Shown one piece after another: positions 1 to 7,210 of a DNA stretch of 32,571 nucleotides (its first letter is position 1; each line of letters begins with the position of its first letter). This stretch comes from Lachnospiraceae bacterium (GTDB taxonomy: Bacteria > Bacillota > Clostridia > Lachnospirales > Lachnospiraceae): NCBI GenBank assembly GCA_009774175.1, contig VSNG01000034.1, forward strand, positions 1-32,571. Direction: 5' to 3'. A program made the translations under genes and the position numbers. The notes under the pieces were generated by a model. The model did not search any database. It was not told where the DNA came from and saw only the letters and a list, made by a program, of their open reading frames with translations.

Positions 1-54
1 AAATAATAGATTTTAAATAAAACGCGTCAATATAACGACAAAAGTTTCGTACTG

Positions 55-83
55 TTGACAAAAAATGTTTAAAATGCTATAGT
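55..83 (+). promoter_or_regulatory. Promoter of the PTS operon
   Basis: TTGACA (55-60), a 17-bp spacer and TATAGT (78-83), with TG one base before the -10 (extended -10). This is close to the vegetative sigma-70/SigA consensus. Transcription would start near 90, giving a leader of about 170 nt before the first gene at 264. Confidence 0.8.
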
Positions 84-89
84 AATAGA

Positions 90-263
90 AAAATACAGGC
101 ATAAAAATATAAAAAATGCAAAAAGGAAAGCTTTCGCGTTTTGTTTTGTATATATTGCAAAGACGACAGGTGTATAATTTATTAATGGGAACGCGTAGCT
201 TGTATAACCGAGCGCACGCGGACGCCCGGCTTTTTTATTAATGACCAGAAAGGAGAGTACGGT
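90..263 (+). promoter_or_regulatory. Leader of the PTS operon with internal terminator (candidate antitermination control)
   Basis: The leader lies between a strong promoter and the IIA gene and contains a Rho-independent terminator at 208-236. Just upstream, GGT-g-TATA (169-176) can pair with TATAACC (203-209) to form a bulged stem whose 3' arm shares two bases with the 5' arm of the terminator. The two structures could therefore exclude each other. Overlap of this kind is the known arrangement for RAT sites bound by LicT/GlcT/SacY antiterminators in PTS operons. I do not see a clear match to the published RAT sequences, and no antiterminator gene is in the window, so the mechanism is inferred. 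Confidence 0.5.
208..236 (+). terminator. Intrinsic terminator inside the PTS leader
   Basis: CCGAGCG (208-214) pairs with CGCCCGG (223-229) with one mismatch, has an 8-nt loop, and is followed by C and six T. It lies after the promoter at 55-83 and before the IIA start at 264. It is therefore more likely an attenuator than the end of an upstream gene. Confidence 0.7.
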
Positions 264-761
264 ATGGGACTTATTAAGAATATCTTCGGGAGCGGCAAGA
301 AAGAGGAAGGCATACAGATCTGCGCACCGGTAGCCGGAAGGCTGGTTCCTATCAGTGAGGTCAGCGATCCTACTTTTGCGGACGGCATTTTGGGACAGGG
401 GGCGGCAATCATGCCTGATGATAATCGGTTTCTCGCACCGGCGGATGGTACAGTTACCACGATTTTTCCCACCGGGCATGCGGCGGTGATCACCACAGAC
501 GACGGAGCGGAGGTGCTTTTACATATAGGGGTGGACACGGTGAAGCTGAACGGAGAGCACTTTACCATTCATGCGGAAGAAGGACGGAAGGTAAGCAGAG
601 GGGATCTTATTTTGGAGGCGGATCTGGAACAGATTAAGGCCGCCGGATATGACATCATTACTCCCATCGTTATCTGCAACACAGACGATTTTGCGGAAGT
701 CGCGATGGCGGAAGCAAAAGATGTGGAGGCCGGGGATACTGTTTTGACGCTCAAAAAGTAA
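264..761 (+). CDS. crr: PTS glucose/GlcNAc-type IIA protein
   Basis: A free-standing 165-residue IIA component of the glucose superfamily. It is a cytoplasmic protein that takes phosphate from HPr and passes it to the IIB domain of a sugar permease. The fold's hallmarks are visible: APVAGRLVPI near residue 21, the supporting histidine H72 in GHAAVIT, and the phospho-accepting H87 in LLHIGVDTV, equivalent to E. coli H75 and H90. Length matches E. coli Crr (169). The start is set by AAAGGAGAG just before ATG 264. It is first in an apparent operon with enzyme I (25 bp downstream), HPr and a IIBC permease that has no IIA domain of its own, so this protein probably serves that permease. The symbol follows E. 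coli; in Firmicutes such proteins are often only called IIA(Glc). Confidence 0.92.
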   Translation: MGLIKNIFGSGKKEEGIQICAPVAGRLVPISEVSDPTFADGILGQGAAIMPDDNRFLAPADGTVTTIFPTGHAAVITTDDGAEVLLHIGVDTVKLNGEHFTIHAEEGRKVSRGDLILEADLEQIKAAGYDIITPIVICNTDDFAEVAMAEAKDVEAGDTVLTLKK

Positions 762-786
762 GGGTTTTGATTCGGCGGAGGCGGGG

Positions 787-2403
787 ATGGATAAATATAT
801 TGGAAAAAGCGTTATGAGGGGAATCGCCATAGGGCGGATATACCTATATAAAAAGGTCGACGTTCAGGTGACGGATCGGAAGGTGGCGGATGCAGCGGCT
901 GAGAAGGAACGGTTTTTTGCCGCCGTGGATGGCGCGAAGGCACAGCTGACGAAACTCTATGACGAGGCTCTGCAGAACGTGGGAGAGGATCATGCCGCTA
1001 TCTTTGACGTACACAGGATGCTTCTGGAGGATGAAGACTATCTGGCCGCGGCCGCGGGAGAGATAGAGAACGGTTATAATGCAGTGTATGCGGTAGATCA
1101 GGCGGGAACGCAGTTCGCAGAGCTGTTTGCGGCGATGGATGACGAGTATATGAGAGGACGCGCGGCGGATATCCGGGATATCTCCCAGAGAGTGATCCGC
1201 ATTCTTCTGGATCTGCCGGAGGAAGAGATTGACTCGGAGGAACCGGTGGTTCTGGTGGCGGAGGATCTGACGCCCAGCGAGACGGTGAAGCTTGACAAAA
1301 AGAAAATCCTTGGCTTTGTGACGGTGAAAGGATCGGCTAATTCCCACACGGCCATTCTGGCAAGAAGCATGAATCTGCCGGCGCTGGTGAACGTGGATAT
1401 CGACCTTTCGGATGAGCTGCACGGAAAGAGCTGTGTGGTGGACGGATTTGAGGGCGAGTTTCTGGTGGAGCCCGAGGAGGAGATACTGTCCGAAAAGGTT
1501 GTGCGGAAAAACCAGTGGGTGGCGGATCTGGAAGCCCTTGAGAAACTGAAGGGACAGGACAATGTCACACAGAGCGGGAAGCGGATAGATATTTTTGCTA
1601 ATATCGGGAATGTGGAGGATGCGGACGCGGCCTGTGCGGCAGATGCCGGAGGAATCGGCCTTTTCAGAAGCGAATTTCTCTATCTGGGCAGGGAGAATTT
1701 TCCTTCGGAAGAGGAGCAGTACGCAAGCTATAAGGCTGTTCTTGAAAAGATGGAAGGCAGGAAGGTTGTGATTCGCACGCTGGATATCGGGGCGGATAAG
1801 AAGGTGGATTATTTCGGGCTGGAGCCGGAAGAAAATCCGGCGCTCGGTTATCGGGCGATCCGTATCTGTCTGGACCGGGAGGAGATATTCATTACCCAGC
1901 TTCGGGCGCTCTACCGTGCGGCTGCCCATGGAAAGCTGGCGATCATGTTCCCCATGATTATATCCGTGGATGAGGTGAAGCGGATCAGGCAGATTGTGGA
2001 GATGGTGAAGGAGCAGCTTACAAAGGAAGGCTATCCCGTAGGGGAGGCGGAGCTTGGCATTATGATCGAGACGCCTGCGGCGGCTGTGATTTCCGATAAG
2101 CTGGCGAGGGAAGTGGACTTTTTCAGCATAGGAACCAACGATCTGACACAGTATACGCTGGCGGTAGACAGACAGAACCAGAAGCTGGAAAGCATCTGCG
2201 ATACCCACCATGAAGCGCTGCTTCGGCTGATTGAGATGACTGTAAGGAATGCTCATGAGGCGGGCATCTGGGCAGGCATCTGTGGAGAGCTTGGCGCCGA
2301 TACGGAGCTGACGGAGTGGTTTTTGAAGATTGGCGTGGATGAGCTGAGCGTTGCGTCATCTGCGGTACTCAAGGTACGTGGGGCGGTGAGAGCGCTGCCA
2401 TAA
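787..2403 (+). CDS. ptsI: PTS enzyme I (phosphoenolpyruvate-protein phosphotransferase)
   Basis: Enzyme I autophosphorylates from phosphoenolpyruvate and hands the phosphate to His15 of HPr; it is the entry point of the sugar PTS. The phospho-histidine is H187 in GSANSHTAILAR. The PEP-binding barrel shows GGIGLFRSEFLYL, the FFSIGTNDLTQYT signature, and the acid/base cysteine C499 in GICGELGAD. At 538 residues it is slightly shorter than the usual 570-575, but all functional blocks are present and the C-terminus (SVASSAVLKVRGAVRAL) looks complete. The start ATG 787 is preceded by GGCGGAGGCGGGG. It follows the IIA gene by 25 bp and precedes HPr by 84 bp, a compact general-PTS plus permease operon. 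Confidence 0.96.
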   Translation: MDKYIGKSVMRGIAIGRIYLYKKVDVQVTDRKVADAAAEKERFFAAVDGAKAQLTKLYDEALQNVGEDHAAIFDVHRMLLEDEDYLAAAAGEIENGYNAVYAVDQAGTQFAELFAAMDDEYMRGRAADIRDISQRVIRILLDLPEEEIDSEEPVVLVAEDLTPSETVKLDKKKILGFVTVKGSANSHTAILARSMNLPALVNVDIDLSDELHGKSCVVDGFEGEFLVEPEEEILSEKVVRKNQWVADLEALEKLKGQDNVTQSGKRIDIFANIGNVEDADAACAADAGGIGLFRSEFLYLGRENFPSEEEQYASYKAVLEKMEGRKVVIRTLDIGADKKVDYFGLEPEENPALGYRAIRICLDREEIFITQLRALYRAAAHGKLAIMFPMIISVDEVKRIRQIVEMVKEQLTKEGYPVGEAELGIMIETPAAAVISDKLAREVDFFSIGTNDLTQYTLAVDRQNQKLESICDTHHEALLRLIEMTVRNAHEAGIWAGICGELGADTELTEWFLKIGVDELSVASSAVLKVRGAVRALP

Positions 2404-2487
2404 AGGGGCTTTTGGAGCCGCCTCATACCTGGCTCTGAGGGACTTCGAAGGCACGTATAAATTAAAGTGAGAGGGAGGGTATAGGAA

Positions 2488-2745
2488 ATGAAGGAATTTA
2501 CGTATGTCATCAAGGATCCGGTAGGGCTGCATGCCAGACCTGCGGGTCTGCTGGTAAAGAAGGCGGGCGAATTTACCAGCAGTATTACGGTTGAGTCCGG
2601 GGGAAAGAGCGCCGAGGCGAAGAAATTAATCAAGCTGATGGGACTCGGAATCAAGCAGGGCGCGGAGGTTGTCTGCCGGATTGAGGGGGAGGACGAGGAC
2701 GCCGCGCATGATGCGCTCGCTAAATTCTTTGAAGAAAACTTATAA
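2488..2745 (+). CDS. ptsH: HPr family phosphocarrier with Lys at position 46
   Basis: Small PTS phosphocarrier of 85 residues. The active site H15 sits in VGLHARPAG, so phosphotransfer from enzyme I to IIA should be intact. The usual Firmicutes regulatory serine (Ser46 in KSIMGVMSLG) is replaced: counting from M1 and aligning on the following LGI, residue 46 is Lys within AKKLIKLMGLGIKQGAEV. HPr kinase/phosphorylase therefore lacks its normal target, and the protein should not act as a CcpA corepressor through Ser46-P. Nearby S41 is not in the equivalent place. A GGGAGGGTATAGG site precedes ATG 2488. Lying between ptsI and the permease gene suggests a dedicated transport HPr, with a canonical HPr possibly elsewhere in the genome (inference). 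Confidence 0.93.
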   Translation: MKEFTYVIKDPVGLHARPAGLLVKKAGEFTSSITVESGGKSAEAKKLIKLMGLGIKQGAEVVCRIEGEDEDAAHDALAKFFEENL

Positions 2746-2774
2746 AAGTATAAAATGATTGGGAGGTAGAGCTT

Positions 2775-4244
2775 ATGATGAAATATTTACAGAAATTGGG
2801 GAAATCCCTGATGCTGCCGGTGGCGAGTCTGCCGATCTGCGGTATTCTGATGGGAATCGGTTATGCGCTGTGTCCGGCGACGATGCAGGGCGGTGACATG
2901 AACGGCTTTTTGAATCTGCTGGGATTTTTCCTGGTGAAAGCGGGCGGCGCCTTGATTGACAATATGGCTATCCTGTTTGTAATCGGTGTCGGCGTTGGTA
3001 TGGCGGATGATCATGACGGCACGGCAGGCCTTGCGGCACTGGCATCCTGGCTGATGATGACGAACCTGCTGGCAGTCGGCACGGTTACGGCGCTTATGCC
3101 TTCTGTTGCGGATGATGTGAACAAATCTCTTGCATTCGGAAAAATTGCGAATCCGTTCATCGGTATTCTGGCAGGTATCATCGGTGCAAGCTGCTACAAC
3201 AAATTTAAGAGCACACAGCTGCCGGATTGGCTTTCCTTCTTCAGCGGCAAGCGCTGTGTGGCAATTATAGCAGGTGTGGTTTCCATTCTGGCTTCGGCAA
3301 TCCTGCTGTTTGTATGGCCGATCGTGTTCGGCGCATTGATTGCAGTAGGTGAGGCTATTGTGGGTATGGGCGCGGTAGGCGCAGGTATATATGCATTCCT
3401 GAACAGACTGCTGATCCCTACAGGTCTGCACCATGCACTGAATAACGTATTCTGGTTTGACACCATCGGTCTTGGCGATCTGTCTCACTTCTGGGCAGGC
3501 GAGACCAGTGCGGATGTTACATGGAGCCTTGGTATGTATATGTCGGGATTCTTCCCTTGTATGATGTTCGGTATTCCGGGTGCGGCGCTTGCTATGGTTC
3601 ACACGGCGAAGAGCAATAAGAAGAAAGTGGCGATCGGTCTGGTTGCTTCCGCGGCTCTCTGTGCATTTGTCTGCGGCGTTACCGAACCCTTCGAGTTCGG
3701 CTTCATGTTCCTGGCACCGGGCCTGTATCTGATTTATGCGTTGCTTTACGGTATCTTCACGACGGTTACCGTGCTGCTTGGCTTCCGTGCAGGCTTCAGC
3801 TTCTCGGCTGGCGCAACGGATCTTGTGTTCTCGGCGCCGCTGCCGGCTGCGGCAAATACCTGGATGATCATTCCTTTGGGTATTGCAGCATTTGTAGTAT
3901 TCTATGTAGTATTCCGCTTTGCTATCGTGAAGTTTAACTTAAAGACACCCGGCAGAGAGGATGACGATATAGAGGCAGAGAAGAAAGCGGTTCTTTCCAA
4001 CAGCAATTTCACCGAAGTGGCTTCCGTCATTCTGGAAGGTCTCGGCGGTAAGGGTAATGTGAAGTCTCTCGACAACTGTATCACAAGACTTCGTCTGGAG
4101 ATCAAAGACTATACACTTGTAGATGAAAAGAAGATCAAATCTGCCGGAGTGGCAGGCGTTATGAGACCCAGCAAGACTGCGGTGCAGGTTATTGTAGGCA
4201 CTAAAGTTCAGTTTGTGGCTGATGAAATGAAGAAGATGCTCTAA
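2775..4244 (+). CDS. nagE: PTS IIBC permease, N-acetylglucosamine/glucose family
   Basis: Sugar-translocating and phosphorylating permease of 489 residues. Residues about 1-390 form the multi-helix membrane IIC domain, with GLHHALNNVFWF and VTEPFEFGFMFLAPGLY typical of the glucose/GlcNAc superfamily. Residues about 405-489 form IIB, with the phospho-cysteine C435 in LDNCITRLRLE. No IIA domain is fused, which fits the separate IIA gene at the head of the operon. The GlcNAc assignment rests on the NagE-like HHALNNVFWF...GDLSHFWAG stretch and on the downstream nagB; glucose or glucosamine cannot be excluded. Two consecutive ATGs follow GGGAGGTAG; the first, 2775, is chosen. The gene starts 29 bp after ptsH. 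Confidence 0.9.
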   Translation: MMKYLQKLGKSLMLPVASLPICGILMGIGYALCPATMQGGDMNGFLNLLGFFLVKAGGALIDNMAILFVIGVGVGMADDHDGTAGLAALASWLMMTNLLAVGTVTALMPSVADDVNKSLAFGKIANPFIGILAGIIGASCYNKFKSTQLPDWLSFFSGKRCVAIIAGVVSILASAILLFVWPIVFGALIAVGEAIVGMGAVGAGIYAFLNRLLIPTGLHHALNNVFWFDTIGLGDLSHFWAGETSADVTWSLGMYMSGFFPCMMFGIPGAALAMVHTAKSNKKKVAIGLVASAALCAFVCGVTEPFEFGFMFLAPGLYLIYALLYGIFTTVTVLLGFRAGFSFSAGATDLVFSAPLPAAANTWMIIPLGIAAFVVFYVVFRFAIVKFNLKTPGREDDDIEAEKKAVLSNSNFTEVASVILEGLGGKGNVKSLDNCITRLRLEIKDYTLVDEKKIKSAGVAGVMRPSKTAVQVIVGTKVQFVADEMKKML

Positions 4245-4295
4245 ATCCCTTTCAGTACGGCAAAAGGATGAGAGCAAAAAGAGCTTTGAAGGTAT

Positions 4296-4356
4296 GATAA
4301 CCCGGCAGGGCGGGGGTCTGTAAGGCCTCCGTCCCTTGCATTTGTTATCTGTTTTT
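4296..4356 (+). terminator. Terminator-like hairpin after the PTS permease gene
   Basis: GATAAC (4296-4301) pairs with GTTATC (4344-4349), enclosing a GC-rich inner stem (GGGCGGGGG against CCTCCGTCCC, imperfect), and is followed by TGTTTTT. It would partly separate the PTS genes from nagB. No promoter for nagB is evident between them, so some readthrough is likely. Confidence 0.55.
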
Positions 4357-4378
4357 CCCGCCCGCTGCCTGTGGCGGG
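4357..4378 (+). other. Second hairpin upstream of nagB
   Basis: CCCGCC (4357-4362) and GGCGGG (4373-4378) form a perfect 6-bp stem directly after the T-run of the preceding terminator. No T-run follows, so it is not a terminator by itself. It could shape the 5' end of a nagB message produced by readthrough or processing. Confidence 0.4.
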
Positions 4379-4423
4379 GGATTTGACTATAAGGTATATG
4401 ATAAAGGAGGAAATAAGGATTTT

Positions 4424-5149
4424 ATGAGGATCATCAGAGCGAAAGATTACGACGACATGAGCCGGAAGGCGGCAAACATCATCTCGGCCCAGATGATTAT
4501 GAAACCGAACTGTGTTCTGGGACTGGCAACCGGATCTACGCCCATAGGCGTTTATAAGCAGCTTGTTTCCTGGTATGAGGAAGGGGATCTGGATTTCTCG
4601 GGGGTTACGACGGTGAATCTGGACGAGTATCGCGGTATCAGCCGGGACAATGACCAGAGCTATTACTATTTTATGCACGATAATCTGTTCGGCAAAGTAA
4701 ATGTTGAGCTGAAACGCACCTTTCTGCCGGACGGAACGGAAGCGGACAGTGAGAAAGCCTGCCGGGATTATGACAGGGTGATTGCAGAAACAGGCGGCGT
4801 GGATCTACAGCTTCTTGGACTTGGGCATAACGGGCATATCGGATTTAATGAACCCGGCCCGGTTTTCAAGGCGCAGACTCATTGCGTGAAGCTGACGGAA
4901 TCAACGATCAAGGCGAATCAGCGGTTCTTTGCTTCCGCGGACGAGGTGCCGAAAGAGGCGTACACCATGGGGATCGGAACCATTATGCAGGCGAAAAAAA
5001 TACTTGTGGTGGTCAGCGGGGCGGATAAGGCTCCCATCTTGAAAAAAGTGATTTATGGGGAGGTTACGCCCGAAGTGCAGGCATCTATTTTACAGTTTCA
5101 TGGTGACGTCACGCTGGTGGCGGATGAAGCGGCGTTATCCGAACTATAG
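4424..5149 (+). CDS. nagB: Glucosamine-6-phosphate deaminase
   Basis: Converts glucosamine-6-phosphate to fructose-6-phosphate and ammonia, the step that feeds imported amino sugars into glycolysis. At 241 residues it has the Firmicutes-type length (E. coli, with an extra allosteric tail, has 266). Visible motifs are LGLATGSTPIGVYKQL near residue 31, VNLDEYRG with the catalytic Asp, and GLGHNGHIGFNEPG with the ring-opening His and the Glu. The Asn before GH replaces E. coli D141, as I recall for Bacillus NagB. AAAGGAGG precedes ATG 4424 by a rather long gap, with a second AAGG closer. It follows the PTS cluster, supporting GlcNAc/glucosamine as the transported sugar. nagA is not in the window. 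Confidence 0.95.
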   Translation: MRIIRAKDYDDMSRKAANIISAQMIMKPNCVLGLATGSTPIGVYKQLVSWYEEGDLDFSGVTTVNLDEYRGISRDNDQSYYYFMHDNLFGKVNVELKRTFLPDGTEADSEKACRDYDRVIAETGGVDLQLLGLGHNGHIGFNEPGPVFKAQTHCVKLTESTIKANQRFFASADEVPKEAYTMGIGTIMQAKKILVVVSGADKAPILKKVIYGEVTPEVQASILQFHGDVTLVADEAALSEL

Positions 5150-5180
5150 TTCGGTAGAGAAAAGCGGATAAAAACAGGTT

Positions 5181-5210
5181 AAGGCAGCCCTTTATGCGGC
5201 TGCCTTTTTT
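5181..5210 (+). terminator. Terminator of nagB
   Basis: AAGGCAGCC (5181-5189) pairs perfectly with GGCTGCCTT (5198-5206) around an 8-nt loop, followed by a T-run. It ends the amino-sugar cluster. The deacetylase remnant begins only a few bases further on. Confidence 0.9.
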
Positions 5211-5215
5211 GTTGA

Positions 5216-5821
5216 TTTTTCCGCAAGTTACCGTCACCGTGGGGGAACGAGGATACGGGACGGATTTTGGAGACGTTGAAAAGGCATAATGTGAAGGTGA
5301 CATTTTTTATGACCGGCGGATGGGTGGAATCTTATCCCGAGGATGTGAGGGCGATTCTGGCGGACGGCCATGATCTTGGAAATCATAGCGAAAATCATAA
5401 AAACATGTCCCAGATTTCCGACGAGGAGTGTCAGGAGGAAATTCGGAAAGTACATACCAGGGTGCAGGAGCTGACGGGCTATGAAATGTTTCTGTTTCGT
5501 CCGCCTTATGGAGATTATGACAATCATGTCATAAAGAATGTGCAGAAGTGCGGTTATTACCCCATTCAATGGTCGATTGATTCTTTGGACTGGAAAGATT
5601 ATGGCGCGGACGATATCGTGAGACGAGTGGTAGAATCTGATAAGCTGAATAACGGGGCTATCATTCTCATGCACAATGGTGCAAAATATACGGCTGACGC
5701 GTTGGACGCAGTGATTACGGGATTGAAGGAGAAGGGGTATGAGATCGTGCCCATTTCTCAGTTGATTTACAGGGATAAGTACCATATGAAGGCCGACGGG
5801 ACACAGGTATCGGGAGAATAA
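5216..5821 (+). pseudogene. 5'-truncated polysaccharide deacetylase (carbohydrate esterase 4 fold)
   Basis: Residues after the break match the NodB/CE4 family: WGNEDTGRILETLKRHNVKV then TFFMTGGWV, metal-binding histidines in GNHSENHKNM, RPPYGDYD, SIDSLDWKDYG and ILMHNGAK. Intact clostridial relatives carry an SFDAAWGNEDT block in which the Asp is the catalytic/metal residue, preceded by a signal or membrane segment. Here the open frame begins inside the T-run of the nagB terminator (stop at 5213-5215). Homology starts abruptly at W, with KLPSP where SFDAA should be. The N-terminal third and the motif-1 Asp are therefore missing. A TTG at 5267 could initiate a 184-residue protein, with no convincing ribosome-binding site. 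Most likely a remnant left by a deletion; a catalytically dead short protein is the alternative. Confidence 0.75.
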
Positions 5822-5840
5822 AAGAATGATATGGAATTGC

Positions 5841-5873
5841 AGGAACTGCATTGCAAAAATGCAGTTCTTGTTT
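5841..5873 (+). terminator. Terminator-like hairpin upstream of glgC
   Basis: GAACTGCA (5843-5850) pairs with TGCAGTTC (5860-5867), followed by a weak T-rich stretch (TTGTTT). It lies just after the deacetylase remnant. Its core 5844-5866 matches the hairpin after glgD (8401-8423) at 21 of 23 positions. Confidence 0.65.
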
Positions 5874-5942
5874 GGAGTGCACAAAAAAATCTTTTCAATA
5901 TATATTTTTTGCATAAATTTTACAATTTTTCTTTAAATTTTC

Positions 5943-5971
5943 TATAAAAAACTTCCCAAATGTAATATAAT
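5943..5971 (+). promoter_or_regulatory. Probable glgC promoter region with A/T tracts
   Basis: A perfect TATAAT lies at 5966-5971, about 33 bp before the glgC start. The matching -35 is poor (TATAAA at 5943-5948 with 17-bp spacing). The 60 bp upstream is almost pure A/T with runs of A or T at roughly helical intervals, which could act as an UP element or bend the DNA. Confidence 0.4.
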
Positions 5972-6004
5972 TTTAATATCAAGAAAAATAGGAGGAATCG
6001 TATT

Positions 6005-7210
6005 ATGGCAAAAGAAATGATTGCAATGCTTCTTGCCGGCGGACAGGGCTCGCGTCTTTACGCGCTCACGGAGAAGCTTGCAAAACCTGCAGTTCCTTTT
6101 GGCGGCAAGTACCGTATTATCGACTTCCCGCTGTCTAACTGCGTTAATTCAGGCATTGATACTGTAGGTATCCTGACCCAGTATCAGCCGTTAGAGTTAA
6201 ACGAGTACATCGGTAACGGCCAGCCATGGGATCTGGATCGGCTTTATGGCGGCGTGCACGTACTGCCGCCGTATCAGAAGGCGCACGGGTCAGACTGGTA
6301 TAAGGGCACGGCAAATGCGATTTATCAGAATATCTCATTTATCGAGCGCTATGATCCGAAATATGTGATCATTCTTTCCGGCGATCAGATCTGCAAACAG
6401 GATTACAGCGATTTCCTTGAGTTCCACAAAGAAAAGAACGCTGAGTTCAGCGTTGCCGTGATGGAAGTGCCCTGGGAGGAAGCGCCCCGCTTTGGCCTGA
6501 TGGTAGCCGATGAGAATGACAAGATCACGGAATTTCAGGAGAAGCCCAAAGATCCCAAATCAAACCTGGCTTCCATGGGTATCTATATCTTTAACTGGGA
6601 TATCCTGAAACAGTACCTGGAGGAGGATGAGGCGGACCCCAACTCCGAGAATGACTTCGGTAATAACATCATTCCCAATCTGCTGCGCGACAAACGGCAG
6701 ATGTACGCTTATCATTTCAGCGGCTACTGGAAGGATGTGGGAACTATTTCTTCCCTCTGGGAAGCAAATATGGAGGTTCTTGACCCCGAGCACAGCGGTA
6801 TTAATCTTTTTGATGAGGGCTGGAAGATCTACAGCCGTAATGCCGGTATGACAGGACATAAGATCAACACGGGCGCAGTGGTGGAAAACGCTTTGATTAC
6901 CGACGGATGCCGGATCAAGGGAACGGTTAAGCACTCCGTTTTGTTTGGCGGCGTAAAGGTAGAAGCTGGCGCAGTGGTAGAGGATGCTGTCATCATGGGC
7001 GGTACGACGATTAAGGCCGGTGCAGTGGTAAAACACTGTATCGTGGCGGAAAATGTGACAATCTGCGAGAATGCAGTGGTAGGCGCAATGCCCACTGAGG
7101 ATGAAAAAGGCGTAGCAACCATCGGCTCCGGCGTTACCATTGGGGAGAATGCGGTGGTAGGCCCTGACGCCATGGTCAGGAATAATGTGGAAGGTGGTGA
7201 AGCAGTATGA
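6005..7210 (+). CDS. glgC: Glucose-1-phosphate adenylyltransferase, catalytic subunit
   Basis: Makes ADP-glucose from glucose-1-phosphate and ATP, the committed step of bacterial glycogen synthesis, in the cytoplasm. The 401 residues begin with the nucleotidyltransferase loop MLLAGGQGSRLYALT, then KPAVPFGGKYRIIDFPLSNC. The YKGTANAIYQN and EFQEKP substrate regions and SGYWKDVGT follow. From about residue 290 there is a left-handed beta-helix of hexapeptide repeats (GAVVENALI, GAVVEDAVI, GAVVKHCIV). Length is normal. AGGAGGAATCG precedes ATG 6005. Its stop overlaps the glgD start by 4 bp (ATGA), so the two are translationally coupled. Confidence 0.97.
   Translation: MAKEMIAMLLAGGQGSRLYALTEKLAKPAVPFGGKYRIIDFPLSNCVNSGIDTVGILTQYQPLELNEYIGNGQPWDLDRLYGGVHVLPPYQKAHGSDWYKGTANAIYQNISFIERYDPKYVIILSGDQICKQDYSDFLEFHKEKNAEFSVAVMEVPWEEAPRFGLMVADENDKITEFQEKPKDPKSNLASMGIYIFNWDILKQYLEEDEADPNSENDFGNNIIPNLLRDKRQMYAYHFSGYWKDVGTISSLWEANMEVLDPEHSGINLFDEGWKIYSRNAGMTGHKINTGAVVENALITDGCRIKGTVKHSVLFGGVKVEAGAVVEDAVIMGGTTIKAGAVVKHCIVAENVTICENAVVGAMPTEDEKGVATIGSGVTIGENAVVGPDAMVRNNVEGGEAV

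Noticed and set aside
208..236. Leader terminator as the end of a gene upstream of the window
   Set aside because: A strong promoter at 55-83 lies between the window's left edge and the terminator, so it acts on the PTS transcript itself.
844..2256. Long open frame (470 codons) on the strand opposite ptsI
   Set aside because: It is the complement of a certain gene with GC-rich third positions, has no recognisable domain and no ribosome-binding site.
5216..5821. Deacetylase remnant as a substitute for the missing NagA
   Set aside because: CE4 enzymes act on polymers and have a different fold from NagA, and this copy lacks the motif-1 Asp and any export signal.
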